Shown: positions 35,881 to 44,709, counted from the first letter of the stretch. The stretch: DNA of 64,000 nt from Salinimonas lutimaris (GCF_005222225.1 NZ_CP036536.1:3868001-3932000); one strand, 5' to 3'. Notes: generated by a model not told the origin, from the letters alone. Program-made: numbers and translations.

Positions 35881-36348
35881 CTACTGTGCGCCTAGCTCGC
35901 GCATGGCCACCCGCAGTGCATCGCCTTCCATTCCTGCTTCAGCCAGTCGTTTAAGCGCATCAGCACGCTCTTCGATGGTTGCTATCACCTGAGCAAAGGC
36001 CTCTGCCCGGGCTCCTTCGTCCTCAATTTTGGACGGGTCCTGCAGGCCCCAGTGAACCTTCAGCGTGCGCGAAAAATACAATGGGCAGGCTTCACCGGCC
36101 GCCGCATCACACACAGTCACCACCATTTGTGGCTGAAAGTTTTCAAAGTCATCCCAGCTCTGGCTTTGTAAGCCATCAGTGGCATAACCAGCTTCGGCCA
36201 GGTATTGCAGCGTCGCCGGGTGTACTTCACCGGCCGGCGCGCTACCGGCCGAACGTGCTTCTACCAGCCCGTGACAACGCTGGTTAATAATGGCTTCGCT
36301 TAAAATGCTGCGACACCGGTTGTGGGTACAAATAAACAGGATTTTCAT
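35881..36348 (-). CDS. arsC: Arsenate reductase (low-molecular-weight phosphatase type)
   Basis: 155-aa reductase of the thioredoxin/PTPase-type ArsC class. P-loop CTHNRCRS (C8, R14) and a second pair CDAAAGEACP near residues 81-90, corresponding to the reductive cysteine relay. It turns arsenate into arsenite for export by Acr3. The ATG at 36348 with GAGG is used; a longer frame exists. Lies 13 bp after arsR. Confidence 0.9.
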   Translation of the reverse strand: MKILFICTHNRCRSILSEAIINQRCHGLVEARSAGSAPAGEVHPATLQYLAEAGYATDGLQSQSWDDFENFQPQMVVTVCDAAAGEACPLYFSRTLKVHWGLQDPSKIEDEGARAEAFAQVIATIEERADALKRLAEAGMEGDALRVAMRELGAQ

Positions 36349-36361
36349 AACAGCCTCATAC

Positions 36362-36688
36362 TTAACAGGTAGCACAAGAGGCAGCAGCCAGATTGCTCTG
36401 CGCCTCGGTAAGATAGTCAGGATTGTTGTCGTGGGTCAGCGTAAGCACCTGCCGGGCCCAGTCAGGCAGGGCCGGATGCAGCTGGTAATACACCCATTTT
36501 CCCCGCCGTTCGCCCAGCACCAGATCGCATTTGCGCAAATCGGCCAGGTGGCGGGAAATTTTGGGCTGACTAAGTTGTAGGGCATCGGTGAAGTCACAGA
36601 CACACAGTTCGCTGTGGCTGACCAGCAGCAAGAGAGCTTTCAGCCTGGTGTCGTCGGCCAGGCATTTATAAAACGCGAGTGGTGACAT
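36362..36688 (-). CDS. arsR: ArsR/SmtB-family arsenic-responsive repressor
   Basis: 108-aa winged-helix repressor. The As(III) site is ELCVCDF (Cys near residues 29 and 31), the recognition helix follows (QLSQPKISRHLADLRKC) and the tail ends CATC. It leads the ars operon and should be released by arsenite. A perfect 11-bp inverted repeat overlaps its Shine-Dalgarno. Confidence 0.93.
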   Translation of the reverse strand: MSPLAFYKCLADDTRLKALLLLVSHSELCVCDFTDALQLSQPKISRHLADLRKCDLVLGERRGKWVYYQLHPALPDWARQVLTLTHDNNPDYLTEAQSNLAAASCATC

Positions 36689-36693
36689 AAATC

Positions 36694-36735
36694 CTCAGAT
36701 ATGAAATTTCACATATATGGATTATCATATCTGAG
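36694..36735. promoter_or_regulatory. ArsR operator dyad
   Basis: CTCAGATATGA (36694-36704) and TCATATCTGAG (36725-36735) are perfect complements separated by 20 bp. The proximal arm overlaps the arsR Shine-Dalgarno GAGG. It is the evident operator of the ars operon. Confidence 0.75.
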
Positions 36736-36777
36736 AGTATGGACAGTGTCTACCCTGCCTGATTAGTTCAAGCTCAG

Positions 36778-37665
36778 TTACAGCTTCAGGCGTGGCTGAA
36801 TAAAATCAAGAAACGCCATAATCCGCGACGATACGGCACTATTTCTGTAGTACACGGCATTGACTGCCTCTCGCCGGTTAGGGCTGTTTACCGCACCGGG
36901 CAGCACCTCTACCAGCCTGCCACTGTCAATATCGGCCCTGCACATAAAGTTGGATAACAGAGCGATCCCCTGCCCGGCAACCGCCAGCTGACGCACTGTT
37001 TCACCACTGCTGGCGGTGATTGCAAAATGCAGTTTTGCTGGTGTTCCCAGCGGCCAGTGGTTCAGCTTTGGCGCATCGGTAAACCCAATCAGGCGATGAT
37101 GCTGCAAGGCGTTGATGTCAGGCAGTTCGGGGGCGCGTTCCAGATAGTCCGGGGCGGCTACCAGATGCAGTTTGCTGCGCCCCAGCGTGCGCGCATGCAG
37201 GTTGGAGTCTTCCATATCGCCGATACGAATAGCGATATCCGTTTTGTACTCCAGCAGGTCAATGATGCTGTCGTGCGAGGTTAAATCCAGCGTAATATCC
37301 GGGTAGGCCTGGGTAAACTGGCTGATGTGCTCAGTGAGCTGATGAAATACAAACGGACTGGCCGCATCAATGCGCAGCCGTCCTGCCGGCCGGTTTTTCA
37401 GCAGCCTGAGCGCTTCTTCGCCTTTTTCCAGCGTGTTAAGCCCTTCGCGGGCATACTGAATGAATAACTGCCCTTCCTCGGTCAGTTCCAGCCGGCGGGT
37501 AGTGCGGTTCAGTAATGTACAGTTTAAGGCGGCCTCCAGCCTTGACACAGACCGTGACACCCGGGCGACCTGATAGTCCATTAAGTTGGCCGCCGCAGAA
37601 AAGCTTCCGGTATCCACCACGCTGATAAACGCTTCCAGATCTTCGGTTTTCGCCAGCACACTCAT
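36778..37665 (-). CDS. LysR-family transcriptional regulator
   Basis: 295-aa LysR regulator with HTH at about residues 6-65 (FSAAANLMDYQVARVSRSVSRLE) and an effector-binding domain after ~90. It is divergent from the MFS carrier at 37774, which it probably regulates. Related to the large CrgA/YafC-type group. Confidence 0.88.
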   Translation of the reverse strand: MSVLAKTEDLEAFISVVDTGSFSAAANLMDYQVARVSRSVSRLEAALNCTLLNRTTRRLELTEEGQLFIQYAREGLNTLEKGEEALRLLKNRPAGRLRIDAASPFVFHQLTEHISQFTQAYPDITLDLTSHDSIIDLLEYKTDIAIRIGDMEDSNLHARTLGRSKLHLVAAPDYLERAPELPDINALQHHRLIGFTDAPKLNHWPLGTPAKLHFAITASSGETVRQLAVAGQGIALLSNFMCRADIDSGRLVEVLPGAVNSPNRREAVNAVYYRNSAVSSRIMAFLDFIQPRLKL

Positions 37666-37773
37666 TCGCTTTACCTTTTCTTTTTCGACAAAAGTATTTT
37701 GTCACTATTGCTGTTTTTAGCAACGATAACTGTGGGCATTATTCGCGCATCAACTTCGATGAGGAAATTTGTT

Positions 37774-38949
37774 ATGCCTATTGCGTTATTTGCACTAACG
37801 CTCAGTGCCTTTGCCATCGGCACCACTGAGTTTGTTATTGTAGGACTTGTTCCTACTATTGCTACTGATCTGGGCGTATCCCTGCCCTCGGCCGGCTTAC
37901 TGGTAAGCCTGTATGCGGTTGGAGTTGCGGTGGGCGCGCCGGTACTGACCGCCCTGACCGGCCGCTGGAATCGCAAACATGTTCTGTTAACTCTGATGAC
38001 CCTGTTTGTGGCTGGTAACCTGCTGGCCTGGCAGGCTCCTGGCTATGAAAGCCTGATTGTTGCCCGTCTGCTGACCGGCCTGGCTCACGGTGTGTTCTTT
38101 TCTATTGGCTCTACCATTGCCACTGGCCTGGTTGCCAAAGAAAAAGAAGCCAGTGCCATTGCCATTATGTTTACCGGTCTGACCGTTGCGCTGGTAACCG
38201 GCGTACCGCTGGGCACCTGGATTGGTCAGAACTTTGGCTGGCGTGCCACGTTTGTGGTGGTATCAGGTTTAGGTCTGCTGGCGCTAATCGGTAGTGCACT
38301 GCTGGTGCCATCTAACCTTAAACAGGCCAAGCCATCGACGTTATCTGAACAGCTGCAGGTATTGGTACAACCCCGTTTACTACTGGTTTATCTGATGACG
38401 GCACTGGGTTACGGCGGCACCTTTACCGCGTTTACCTATCTGGCGCCGATTCTGGAAAATGAAACCGGCTTTGCCACCTCGGTTACCGCACTGATCATGC
38501 TGGTTTACGGTGTCTCCGTAGCCGTGGGGAATATCTGGGGCGGTAAGCTGGCCGATAAACACGGTCCTATCAAAGCGCTGACGATTATTTTCAGTGGATT
38601 AACCCTGATACTGCTGGCCTTTACATTCACCATGAGCATCAAGATTGCCGCGGTTATTACGGTACTGGTATGGGGCGCCTTCGCCTTTGGCAATGTGCCC
38701 GGTTTGCAGGTGTATGTGGTACAGCTGGCTGAAAAGTACACCCCGAACGCCGTGGACGTAGCCTCTGGCCTGAACATCGCTGCCTTTAACATTGGTATTA
38801 CGGTGGGCTCAGTGATTGGTGGCTTTGTGGTTGAGGACATGTCACTACAGGACACCGCCTGGATTGGTGCGGGTATTGCCCTGCTGGCACTGGCTGCCAC
38901 CCGCTACTCCGGTGCTCTGGACAAGCGGTCGGAAGCGGCTATTGCCTAA
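37774..38949 (+). CDS. MFS transporter (YdhP/AraJ-like)
   Basis: 391-aa twelve-helix carrier. IGTTEFVIVGLVPTIA (near 14-29), the motif A-like TGRWNRKHVLL (near 69-79) and LTGLAHGVFFSIGSTIA (near 107-123) are close to the YdhP/AraJ group of drug or sugar exporters. ATG at 37774 has GAGGA 8 nt upstream; the open frame to 37699 is ignored. Followed by dkgB-like and dehydrogenase genes. Confidence 0.88.
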   Translation: MPIALFALTLSAFAIGTTEFVIVGLVPTIATDLGVSLPSAGLLVSLYAVGVAVGAPVLTALTGRWNRKHVLLTLMTLFVAGNLLAWQAPGYESLIVARLLTGLAHGVFFSIGSTIATGLVAKEKEASAIAIMFTGLTVALVTGVPLGTWIGQNFGWRATFVVVSGLGLLALIGSALLVPSNLKQAKPSTLSEQLQVLVQPRLLLVYLMTALGYGGTFTAFTYLAPILENETGFATSVTALIMLVYGVSVAVGNIWGGKLADKHGPIKALTIIFSGLTLILLAFTFTMSIKIAAVITVLVWGAFAFGNVPGLQVYVVQLAEKYTPNAVDVASGLNIAAFNIGITVGSVIGGFVVEDMSLQDTAWIGAGIALLALAATRYSGALDKRSEAAIA

Positions 38950-39080
38950 GCAATTATACAGCCTGGCTGAGCGCGTAGCTGAACGGCAAAAGCCGGCCAG
39001 TTACCGCACAGTACTTGGCTATTTTTAATTTGTAACCACGTTTGTGCACAGACACAACTGAATACATGAAGGAATTGATG

Positions 39081-39896
39081 ATGACTCCACAACAGACAAT
39101 GCCACAACTTGGTATGGGTACGTTTCGCCTGGAAGGTGATGTTGCATATGACTCAGTGAAAATGGCACTGGAAGAAGGTTACCGTCATATCGATACCGCG
39201 CAGATCTATGGCAACGAAGCCGAAGTCGGCCAGGCGATTGCCGATAGCGGGATTGCCCGCGCAGAACTGTTTGTCACCACAAAGGTATGGAACGACAAAC
39301 TGAACAACGCGGCGCTGCTGGACAGCGTCAAAGAAAGCCTGCAAAAGCTGCAACTGGACTATGTTGATCTACTGCTGGTGCACTGGCCGTCACCGGCCAA
39401 CGGTGAACCAATGCAGGAATACCTGAGTGAGATGGCCAACGTCAAGACTCAGGGCCTGACCCGCGAAATTGGTGTATCTAACTTTACTGTTGCCCAGTTA
39501 AAAGAAGCGATCGATATTCTGGGCGCATCAGAAATCTTTACCAATCAGGTTGAGGTGCATCCGTACTTGACTAACACCACTTTGCGTCAGTTTGCCGCAG
39601 AACAGGGTATTCATATTACCGGTTACATGCCGTTTGCCGTGGGCAAAGTATTAAAAGATGAGACTATCCGCGCCATTGCAAAAGATAAGGGTGTAAGCGC
39701 CGCTGAGGTAGTGATTGCCTGGGAGCTGGCCCACGGTATGGCCACGATCCCTTCATCAACCAAGCGTAAAAACCTGCAAACCAACTTAAACGGCGCCAAC
39801 ATCAGCCTGACCGATGATGAGATTGCCCGCATTGATGCCCTTAACTGTGGGGATCGTCAGGCGGCGCCTGATTTTTCTCCAGAATGGGATGTGTAA
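39081..39896 (+). CDS. dkgB: Aldo/keto reductase (2,5-diketo-gluconate reductase B-like)
   Basis: 271-aa NADPH-dependent aldo/keto reductase. The catalytic tetrad is present: D in HIDTAQIYGNE with Tyr, K in TTKVWND and H in LLVHWP. The signature GVSNFTVAQLKEA and the C-terminal IPSSTKRKNLQTNL (NADPH site) are also there. Close in length and motifs to DkgB (267 aa), which reduces diketogluconate and aldehydes. Starts at 39081 or one codon earlier; AAGGA fits better with the second ATG. The next gene starts 1 bp after its stop. Confidence 0.85.
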   Translation: MTPQQTMPQLGMGTFRLEGDVAYDSVKMALEEGYRHIDTAQIYGNEAEVGQAIADSGIARAELFVTTKVWNDKLNNAALLDSVKESLQKLQLDYVDLLLVHWPSPANGEPMQEYLSEMANVKTQGLTREIGVSNFTVAQLKEAIDILGASEIFTNQVEVHPYLTNTTLRQFAAEQGIHITGYMPFAVGKVLKDETIRAIAKDKGVSAAEVVIAWELAHGMATIPSSTKRKNLQTNLNGANISLTDDEIARIDALNCGDRQAAPDFSPEWDV

Positions 39897-39897
39897 T

Positions 39898-40848
39898 ATG
39901 CAACAGCAAACTATGCAGGCCTGGCAATTTGCCGGGGCTGACCAGCCTCTGACGCTTGGCAACATCACGTTGCCGGCGCTGGCTGATGACGAAATTCTGA
40001 TCGACAACCAGGCCAGCGGTATTAACCCGGTCGACTGGAAGTTTATTGAAGGCAACCCGCTCGACTGGCCTGTTGGCCAGATTCCGGGAGTGGATGGCGC
40101 CGGTATTGTGGTGGGCGTAGGTAGTGGGGTTGACAGCAGCATGGCCGGACGCCGGGTGGCTTATCACAATAGCCTGCAGCTGGACGGCAGCTACGCCACC
40201 TACACGGTACTTAAAGCCAACCGGGTCATGCAGTTGCCTGATGCGCTGCCATTTGATCTGGCGGCGGCCCTGCCCTGCCCGATGCTGACTGCCTGGCAGG
40301 CAGTAAGTAAAATTCCGGTTAGCCGGGGCGCGCTGGTCCTGGTGGCCGGCTTGGGCTCGGTTAACAAGCTGTCTGTTCAGCTGTTAAACAAAGCCGGCTT
40401 TGAGGTTCATGCATTATCAGGCAGCCTGAATCAGGATGAAGCCTGCGCCCTGGGCATTACCGAGGTCCATCGCTTCACCGACAATCTGCCACAGCAATAT
40501 TACGGCGTGATTGACGCCGTAGGACCTGAGCATGCAGCAGGGCTGGTGCCGCTGCTTAAAGCCAATGGTCATATTGTGTGTGTGCAGGGCCGTATTGAAC
40601 AGCCTGTTGATGAGGCCTTTACCCGCACCATTTCTTATCATGAAGTGGCGCTGGGCGCGCTGCATCAGTATGGCGACAGCGATGACTGGACCACCCTGAT
40701 GCAAGAAGGTGAAGCCCTGTTAGGGGAAGTAATCAGCGAACAGCTCACTGTAGAGTCGCCGGCGGTCTACGCGTTCAGTAAAATGAACGAGGCGTTAAAA
40801 CACAGCAAGCAAACTAAGGAAAAAACCGTCATCGGCAAAGCGGTTTAG
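39898..40848 (+). CDS. Zinc-binding-type (quinone oxidoreductase-like) dehydrogenase
   Basis: 316-aa medium-chain dehydrogenase. GroES-like N-terminal domain with INPVDWKFIEGNP and IPGVDGAGIVVGVG, then the Rossmann domain with a divergent VLVAGLGSVNKLSVQLLNKAG (near 144-164). It lacks the structural zinc cysteines, so it is of the QOR type and probably reduces quinones or enals with NADPH. It starts 1 bp after dkgB and is coupled to it. Confidence 0.85.
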   Translation: MQQQTMQAWQFAGADQPLTLGNITLPALADDEILIDNQASGINPVDWKFIEGNPLDWPVGQIPGVDGAGIVVGVGSGVDSSMAGRRVAYHNSLQLDGSYATYTVLKANRVMQLPDALPFDLAAALPCPMLTAWQAVSKIPVSRGALVLVAGLGSVNKLSVQLLNKAGFEVHALSGSLNQDEACALGITEVHRFTDNLPQQYYGVIDAVGPEHAAGLVPLLKANGHIVCVQGRIEQPVDEAFTRTISYHEVALGALHQYGDSDDWTTLMQEGEALLGEVISEQLTVESPAVYAFSKMNEALKHSKQTKEKTVIGKAV

Positions 40849-40857
40849 CTTCCTTCT

Positions 40858-40897
40858 CACACTGCCTTAATGAACCGTGTTCATGACCGGCAGTGTG
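40858..40897 (+). terminator. Long hairpin after the dehydrogenase gene
   Basis: CACACTGCC pairs with GGCAGTGTG and, inside, ATGAAC pairs with GTTCAT. It lies 10 bp after the stop and is followed by a T-rich stretch (TAATTTCTTCT), so it is a plausible though imperfect terminator. Confidence 0.6.
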
Positions 40898-41076
40898 TAA
40901 TTTCTTCTACATTTTAATGCCATTCTTCTCACCCGGATTTTACCTGCCGGCAGTATCTGCCCGCCACCCCTTGTAATACGTGACATCGCTACCGGGCATC
41001 GTCTTTGCTATCTGCCTATACCCTGCCTGGATGAATGAATCATCACAGCATTTCACAGGGTTAGGAGAAACAACAC

Positions 41077-42801
41077 ATGGCAGCATTTAATGGCATTCTG
41101 GGTACCTGTGCACTGGATGAAGGATTTCAGTTTGCAGTTTGGGCCCCTAACGCTAAGTCGGTAGCTCTGACCGGCGATTTTAATCAGTGGCAACCTGAGT
41201 CAATGACCCTCGCAGAGGGCGGTATCTGGTGGTGTGTGTGCAAACAGGCCACCAACACTCAGCAATACAAATTTGTTATCGGAACTGCGAGTGGCGAGAC
41301 GCTGGAAAAAAACGATCCCCGGGCACGCCGACTGACCAATTCGGTGGGCAACAGTATTATTTATCAGGATGATTTCGACTGGCAGGTGAATGATTATACG
41401 CTGCCAGCCCCTGAGCAACGGGTTATTTACGAGATGCACATTGGCACGTTTGCCCGTAGTGATGCCGAACAGCACGGTACCTTTGATGATGCCATTGGTC
41501 GCCTGGACGACCTTAAAGCGCTGGGCATCAATGTGGTGGAGGTGATGCCGGTGTTTGAGTTTGCCGGTGATATCAGCTGGGGCTATAACCCGGCGCACCC
41601 GTTTGCCGTAGAAGAAGCCTACGGCGGCCCGAACGGACTTAAGCGGTTTATTGATGCAGCCCACCAGCGCGGTATCGGGGTAATTATGGATGTGGTGTAC
41701 AACCACTTCGGGCCCGGCGATCTGGACCTGTGGCAGTTTGATGGCTGGCATGAAAACGATAAGGGCGGCATTTATTTTTATAATGATGAGCGCAGTAACA
41801 CCCCCTGGGGTGATACCCGGCCCGATTATGGACGTCAGGAAGTGCGCGATTATCTGCGCGACAACGCCCTGATGTGGCTTAGTGAATTTAAAGCCGATGG
41901 GCTTCGCATGGATATGGTGCCTTATATGCGTACTGTGTCGGCAGTGGATGATGGCAGCGATACCATTGATGAAGCCTACACCTTGCTGCAGGCCATTAAC
42001 GGCCAGATCCGCAGTGACTTTCCGCAGGCCATGATCATCGCCGAAGACATGCATCAGCATGATTTCATTACTGCCTCGCCCAATGACAATGGCTGTGGTT
42101 TTACCGCGCAGTGGGATGCGGCTTTTGTGCATCCGGTGCGTGAGTTGCTGGAGCAAAGTGATGATGCCCACATTGATACCCAGACCCTGATCAACGCCCT
42201 GGAGCACCAGTACAATGGCTGTGCACTGACCCGCGTTATTTATACCGAAAGCCATGATGAAGTGGCCAACGGCAAAGCGCGGCTGGTAGAAGAAGTGGCG
42301 CCGGGCAATGTAGATGAAGACTATTTTGCCCGTAACAAGGCCATGCTGGCTGCGGCTTTGGTACTCAGTGCCCGGGGCCTGCCGATGTTATTTCAGGGTC
42401 AGGCACTAATGCAGCCCGGCTGGTTTACCGACACCGACCCGCTGGACTGGTCGCGTAAGGAAACGTTCAGTGATTTTTATACCGCTTTCAGTCAGCTGGT
42501 GGCCCTGCGTACCAATGCCGGTGACAATGCAGCCGGTCTGACCGGCGATGGCTTTAGTGTGTTTCATCACGACAGCAAAAACCGGGTCATCGGCTACCTG
42601 CGTCACAATGATGAGCATCATCAGGATATCCGGGTCATCATGAATTTATCCGGAACCTCGCTGGAAGACTATACCGTGGAAGGCTTACCTGAGAATCCGA
42701 CATGTCTGTTTGCGTGGCAGGACGGGCTGACTGACACTGCTAACATCAGCCTTGAAAATCCGCTGTCCCTGCCTGCCTATACCATCATGGTAATCGCTTA
42801 A
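41077..42801 (+). CDS. GH13 alpha-amylase-family glucan enzyme with CBM48
   Basis: 574-aa enzyme of glycoside hydrolase family 13. An N-terminal CBM48/isoamylase-N domain spans about residues 10-100 (FAVWAPNAKSVALTGDFNQW). The (beta/alpha)8 barrel carries region I DVVYNH (205-210), region II GLRMDM with nucleophile D279, region III IAED with acid E323 and region IV ESHDE (H393, D394). Architecture fits branching enzyme or trehalohydrolase-like proteins, but it is shorter than GlgB. No other glycogen or trehalose genes lie near, so the substrate is open. GTTAGGAG is the ribosome site. No signal peptide. Confidence 0.88.
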   Translation: MAAFNGILGTCALDEGFQFAVWAPNAKSVALTGDFNQWQPESMTLAEGGIWWCVCKQATNTQQYKFVIGTASGETLEKNDPRARRLTNSVGNSIIYQDDFDWQVNDYTLPAPEQRVIYEMHIGTFARSDAEQHGTFDDAIGRLDDLKALGINVVEVMPVFEFAGDISWGYNPAHPFAVEEAYGGPNGLKRFIDAAHQRGIGVIMDVVYNHFGPGDLDLWQFDGWHENDKGGIYFYNDERSNTPWGDTRPDYGRQEVRDYLRDNALMWLSEFKADGLRMDMVPYMRTVSAVDDGSDTIDEAYTLLQAINGQIRSDFPQAMIIAEDMHQHDFITASPNDNGCGFTAQWDAAFVHPVRELLEQSDDAHIDTQTLINALEHQYNGCALTRVIYTESHDEVANGKARLVEEVAPGNVDEDYFARNKAMLAAALVLSARGLPMLFQGQALMQPGWFTDTDPLDWSRKETFSDFYTAFSQLVALRTNAGDNAAGLTGDGFSVFHHDSKNRVIGYLRHNDEHHQDIRVIMNLSGTSLEDYTVEGLPENPTCLFAWQDGLTDTANISLENPLSLPAYTIMVIA

Positions 42802-42807
42802 TGCCAT

Positions 42808-42832
42808 TAGCCCGGCACCGGTTGCCGGGCTA
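42808..42832 (+). terminator. Hairpin after the GH13 gene
   Basis: TAGCCCGGCA and TGCCGGGCTA form a perfect 10-bp stem 7 bp after the stop codon, but without a T-run. Possible weak terminator. Confidence 0.5.
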
Positions 42833-42877
42833 CACTCGCCCCATCTGATATTCATTGAGTCAGGATACTATTTATGC

Positions 42878-42909
42878 TTGACTCTGGAGTTAACTCCAGA
42901 GTTTATACT
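42878..42909 (+). promoter_or_regulatory. MerR/ZntR-type promoter with operator
   Basis: -35 TTGACT (42878-42883) and -10 TATACT (42904-42909) are spaced by an over-long 20 bp that carries the perfect 20-bp palindrome CTCTGGAGTTAACTCCAGAG (42882-42901). The layout and much of the sequence are those of the E. coli zntA promoter, so it should be under-twisted and activated by a ZntR-like protein bound to metal. Confidence 0.92.
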
Positions 42910-42916
42910 TGGCAGC

Positions 42917-43345
42917 ATGATGAAAGAATCAGCACATTTAAAAATTGGTGAACTGGCCACCCGGGCTGGTGTGTCGGTAGACACCATCCGCTTTTATGAA
43001 AGCAAGGGGCTGCTCAATGCGACCCGGCGTTCGGCCAGTGGCTACCGGTTATTTAGCGAAGAAGATCTGACCCGGCTGAGTTTTATTCAGCGCGCCAAGC
43101 AGGTGGGCTTTACCCTTGAGGAGATTGCCGAACTGCTGGATTTGAAAACCCATCCGGATGATCACACCTGCGAGGAAGTGAAAGCCCGCACCCAGGTGAA
43201 AATTGACAAGGTCAGCCAGAAGCTGGCTGAACTGCAACGTATTCACCGTTCACTGATTGAGTTGCACGCAGCATGTAGCGGCGGGCCAGAAAGTGCCGGC
43301 CACTGCTCTATTCTTCAACTGCTGGAGTCAGACAAACCGTTATGA
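42917..43345 (+). CDS. MerR-family metal-responsive regulator (ZntR/CadR-like)
   Basis: 142-aa regulator. HTH and wing at about residues 8-75 (KIGELATRAGVSVDTIRFYESKGLL), a dimer helix after that, and metal ligands C85, C120, H129 and C130 (numbering from the first ATG), which fit the Zn/Cd/Pb group; the ZntR double Cys is replaced by AC. Two adjacent ATG codons (42917, 42920) are possible starts. Both lie 7-11 nt after the -10 box, so the transcript is leaderless or nearly so. It overlaps the permease gene by 4 bp. Confidence 0.88.
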   Translation: MMKESAHLKIGELATRAGVSVDTIRFYESKGLLNATRRSASGYRLFSEEDLTRLSFIQRAKQVGFTLEEIAELLDLKTHPDDHTCEEVKARTQVKIDKVSQKLAELQRIHRSLIELHAACSGGPESAGHCSILQLLESDKPL

Positions 43346-44574
43346 ATGACCTGATGTTGTTACTGGAAAATTTTCTCGCCCTGTTTTTAGAATCAGCGCC
43401 CTGGCTGTTGCTGGGCTTACTGGTCGCCGCGGTCATGCATGAACTGGTGCCGGTGAGCCTGTTGCAACGCCATATGGGCAGCAATAGTGTGAGTGCTATC
43501 AGCAAAGCTGCGGTAATTGGTGCGCCCCTGCCGTTATGCTCCTGCGGGGTTATTCCTGCAGCGGTTGGCCTGCGCCGTAGCGGTGCGTCTAAGCCTGCTA
43601 CAGTGTCGTTTCTGGTCTCTACACCGGAAACCGGCGTAGACTCGGTCTCTGTGTCCTACGCCTTGCTGGGTCCGCTGTACGCCATAGTACGCCCGGTTGC
43701 AGCCATTTTCAGTGCGCTGTATGCCGGAATCATGGTGAAGCTATTCACCCGTGAAGATGGGCCTGCGACTCAGCCTACGCCCGCTGATGCCGAGGTTCAG
43801 GCTAGTTGCCATAGTGAGATGGCAAAGGCAGAAGCAGCCTCGCAGCAGGTGACCTCCTGTTGCAGTGAAACACCTGCTCCTGCGCCAGCGAAAGACAGCT
43901 GCTGCAGCGAGCCTGCACCACAGACACAAGCATCCTGTTGTGGTTCCAAAGAACAGGAGCACAGTCACGAGACGGCTGCCAAACCCGGAAAAATAGCGGC
44001 CATGTGGAAGTTTGCCTCCGGCCAGCTGCTTGAAGATATTGCGGTATGGTTACTGGTAGGTCTGGCGCTGGCGGCAGCCATTCAGACCTGGGTGCCCACA
44101 GACTTTTTAACCCAGTGGGGGGATGGCCTGATGGCAATGCTGGTGATGGCGTTTATCGGTGTACCTATGTATATCTGTGCCACGGCTTCTACGCCGATTG
44201 CCGTCGGGTTTCTGGCTGCGGGCCTCTCCCCCGGTGCAGTGCTGGTGTTTTTGCTGGCCGGCCCGGCTACCAATGTGTCTACCATGGGCATGATCATGCA
44301 GGAAATGGGTAAACGCACCCTTGCCCTGTATGTGTTTAGCGTAACTTCCGCCGCGATTAGCCTGGGGTATTTGCTGAACTGGGCGGTAGATGCGTTTGGC
44401 TGGCAGTCACTGATTATCACTGCCGGTGGTCAGCACCTGCATGGCGGCACCACAGAAGCCATTTACGCGTTGTGTGCAGTGATTCTGGGCGCCCTGATAA
44501 TTCGTATTGGCTGGCAAAAGCTCAGTGCCAGACTAAGCAGCGGCCAGACAGCATCCGGCAGCTGTTGCAGCTAG
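43342..44574 (+). CDS. SO_0444-family Cu/Zn efflux permease with Cys-rich loop
   Basis: 410-aa permease-like protein with two homologous halves of four to five helices each. The first half carries PLPLCSCGVIP (C66, C68), the second VGVPMYICATAS. The link between them (about residues 145-215) is rich in Cys pairs (C156, CC173-174, CC187-188, CC199-200) and His, and the protein ends CCS. This matches the SO_0444 Cu/Zn efflux type. Its start overlaps the MerR gene (ATGA), so metal-dependent coexpression is clear. Confidence 0.88.
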   Translation: MNDLMLLLENFLALFLESAPWLLLGLLVAAVMHELVPVSLLQRHMGSNSVSAISKAAVIGAPLPLCSCGVIPAAVGLRRSGASKPATVSFLVSTPETGVDSVSVSYALLGPLYAIVRPVAAIFSALYAGIMVKLFTREDGPATQPTPADAEVQASCHSEMAKAEAASQQVTSCCSETPAPAPAKDSCCSEPAPQTQASCCGSKEQEHSHETAAKPGKIAAMWKFASGQLLEDIAVWLLVGLALAAAIQTWVPTDFLTQWGDGLMAMLVMAFIGVPMYICATASTPIAVGFLAAGLSPGAVLVFLLAGPATNVSTMGMIMQEMGKRTLALYVFSVTSAAISLGYLLNWAVDAFGWQSLIITAGGQHLHGGTTEAIYALCAVILGALIIRIGWQKLSARLSSGQTASGSCCS

Positions 44575-44633
44575 CGGCCTGACCCGCTCTGATCATAGCC
44601 AACTACCGGCCCCCTTACCTCAAACCACCAGCG

Positions 44634-44650
44634 TGCGACAATTTGTCGCA
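44634..44650. promoter_or_regulatory. Perfect dyad before the copper-receptor gene
   Basis: TGCGACAATTTGTCGCA is a perfect 8-1-8 palindrome, 60 bp before the TonB receptor start. It looks like an operator; I cannot match it to a known regulator with confidence. Confidence 0.55.
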
Positions 44651-44709
44651 TTCTGGTTTATTGGTTAAAACCCTACACTACACGCGATTTTGCTCAACGG
44701 ATTATTTGC

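Noticed and set aside
36705..36724. Possible second short palindrome (CATATATG) inside the ars operator
   Set aside because: Too short and AT-rich to be distinguished from chance; the outer 11-bp dyad explains the site.
41200..42255. Long minus-strand open frame (351 aa) inside the GH13 gene
   Set aside because: It lies opposite a gene with all GH13 catalytic motifs; residue composition is that of an antisense shadow.
42878..42916. TTG start at 42878 for the MerR-type gene
   Set aside because: It would place the first 13 codons inside the promoter and operator, and the family N-terminus starts just after the ATG at 42917.
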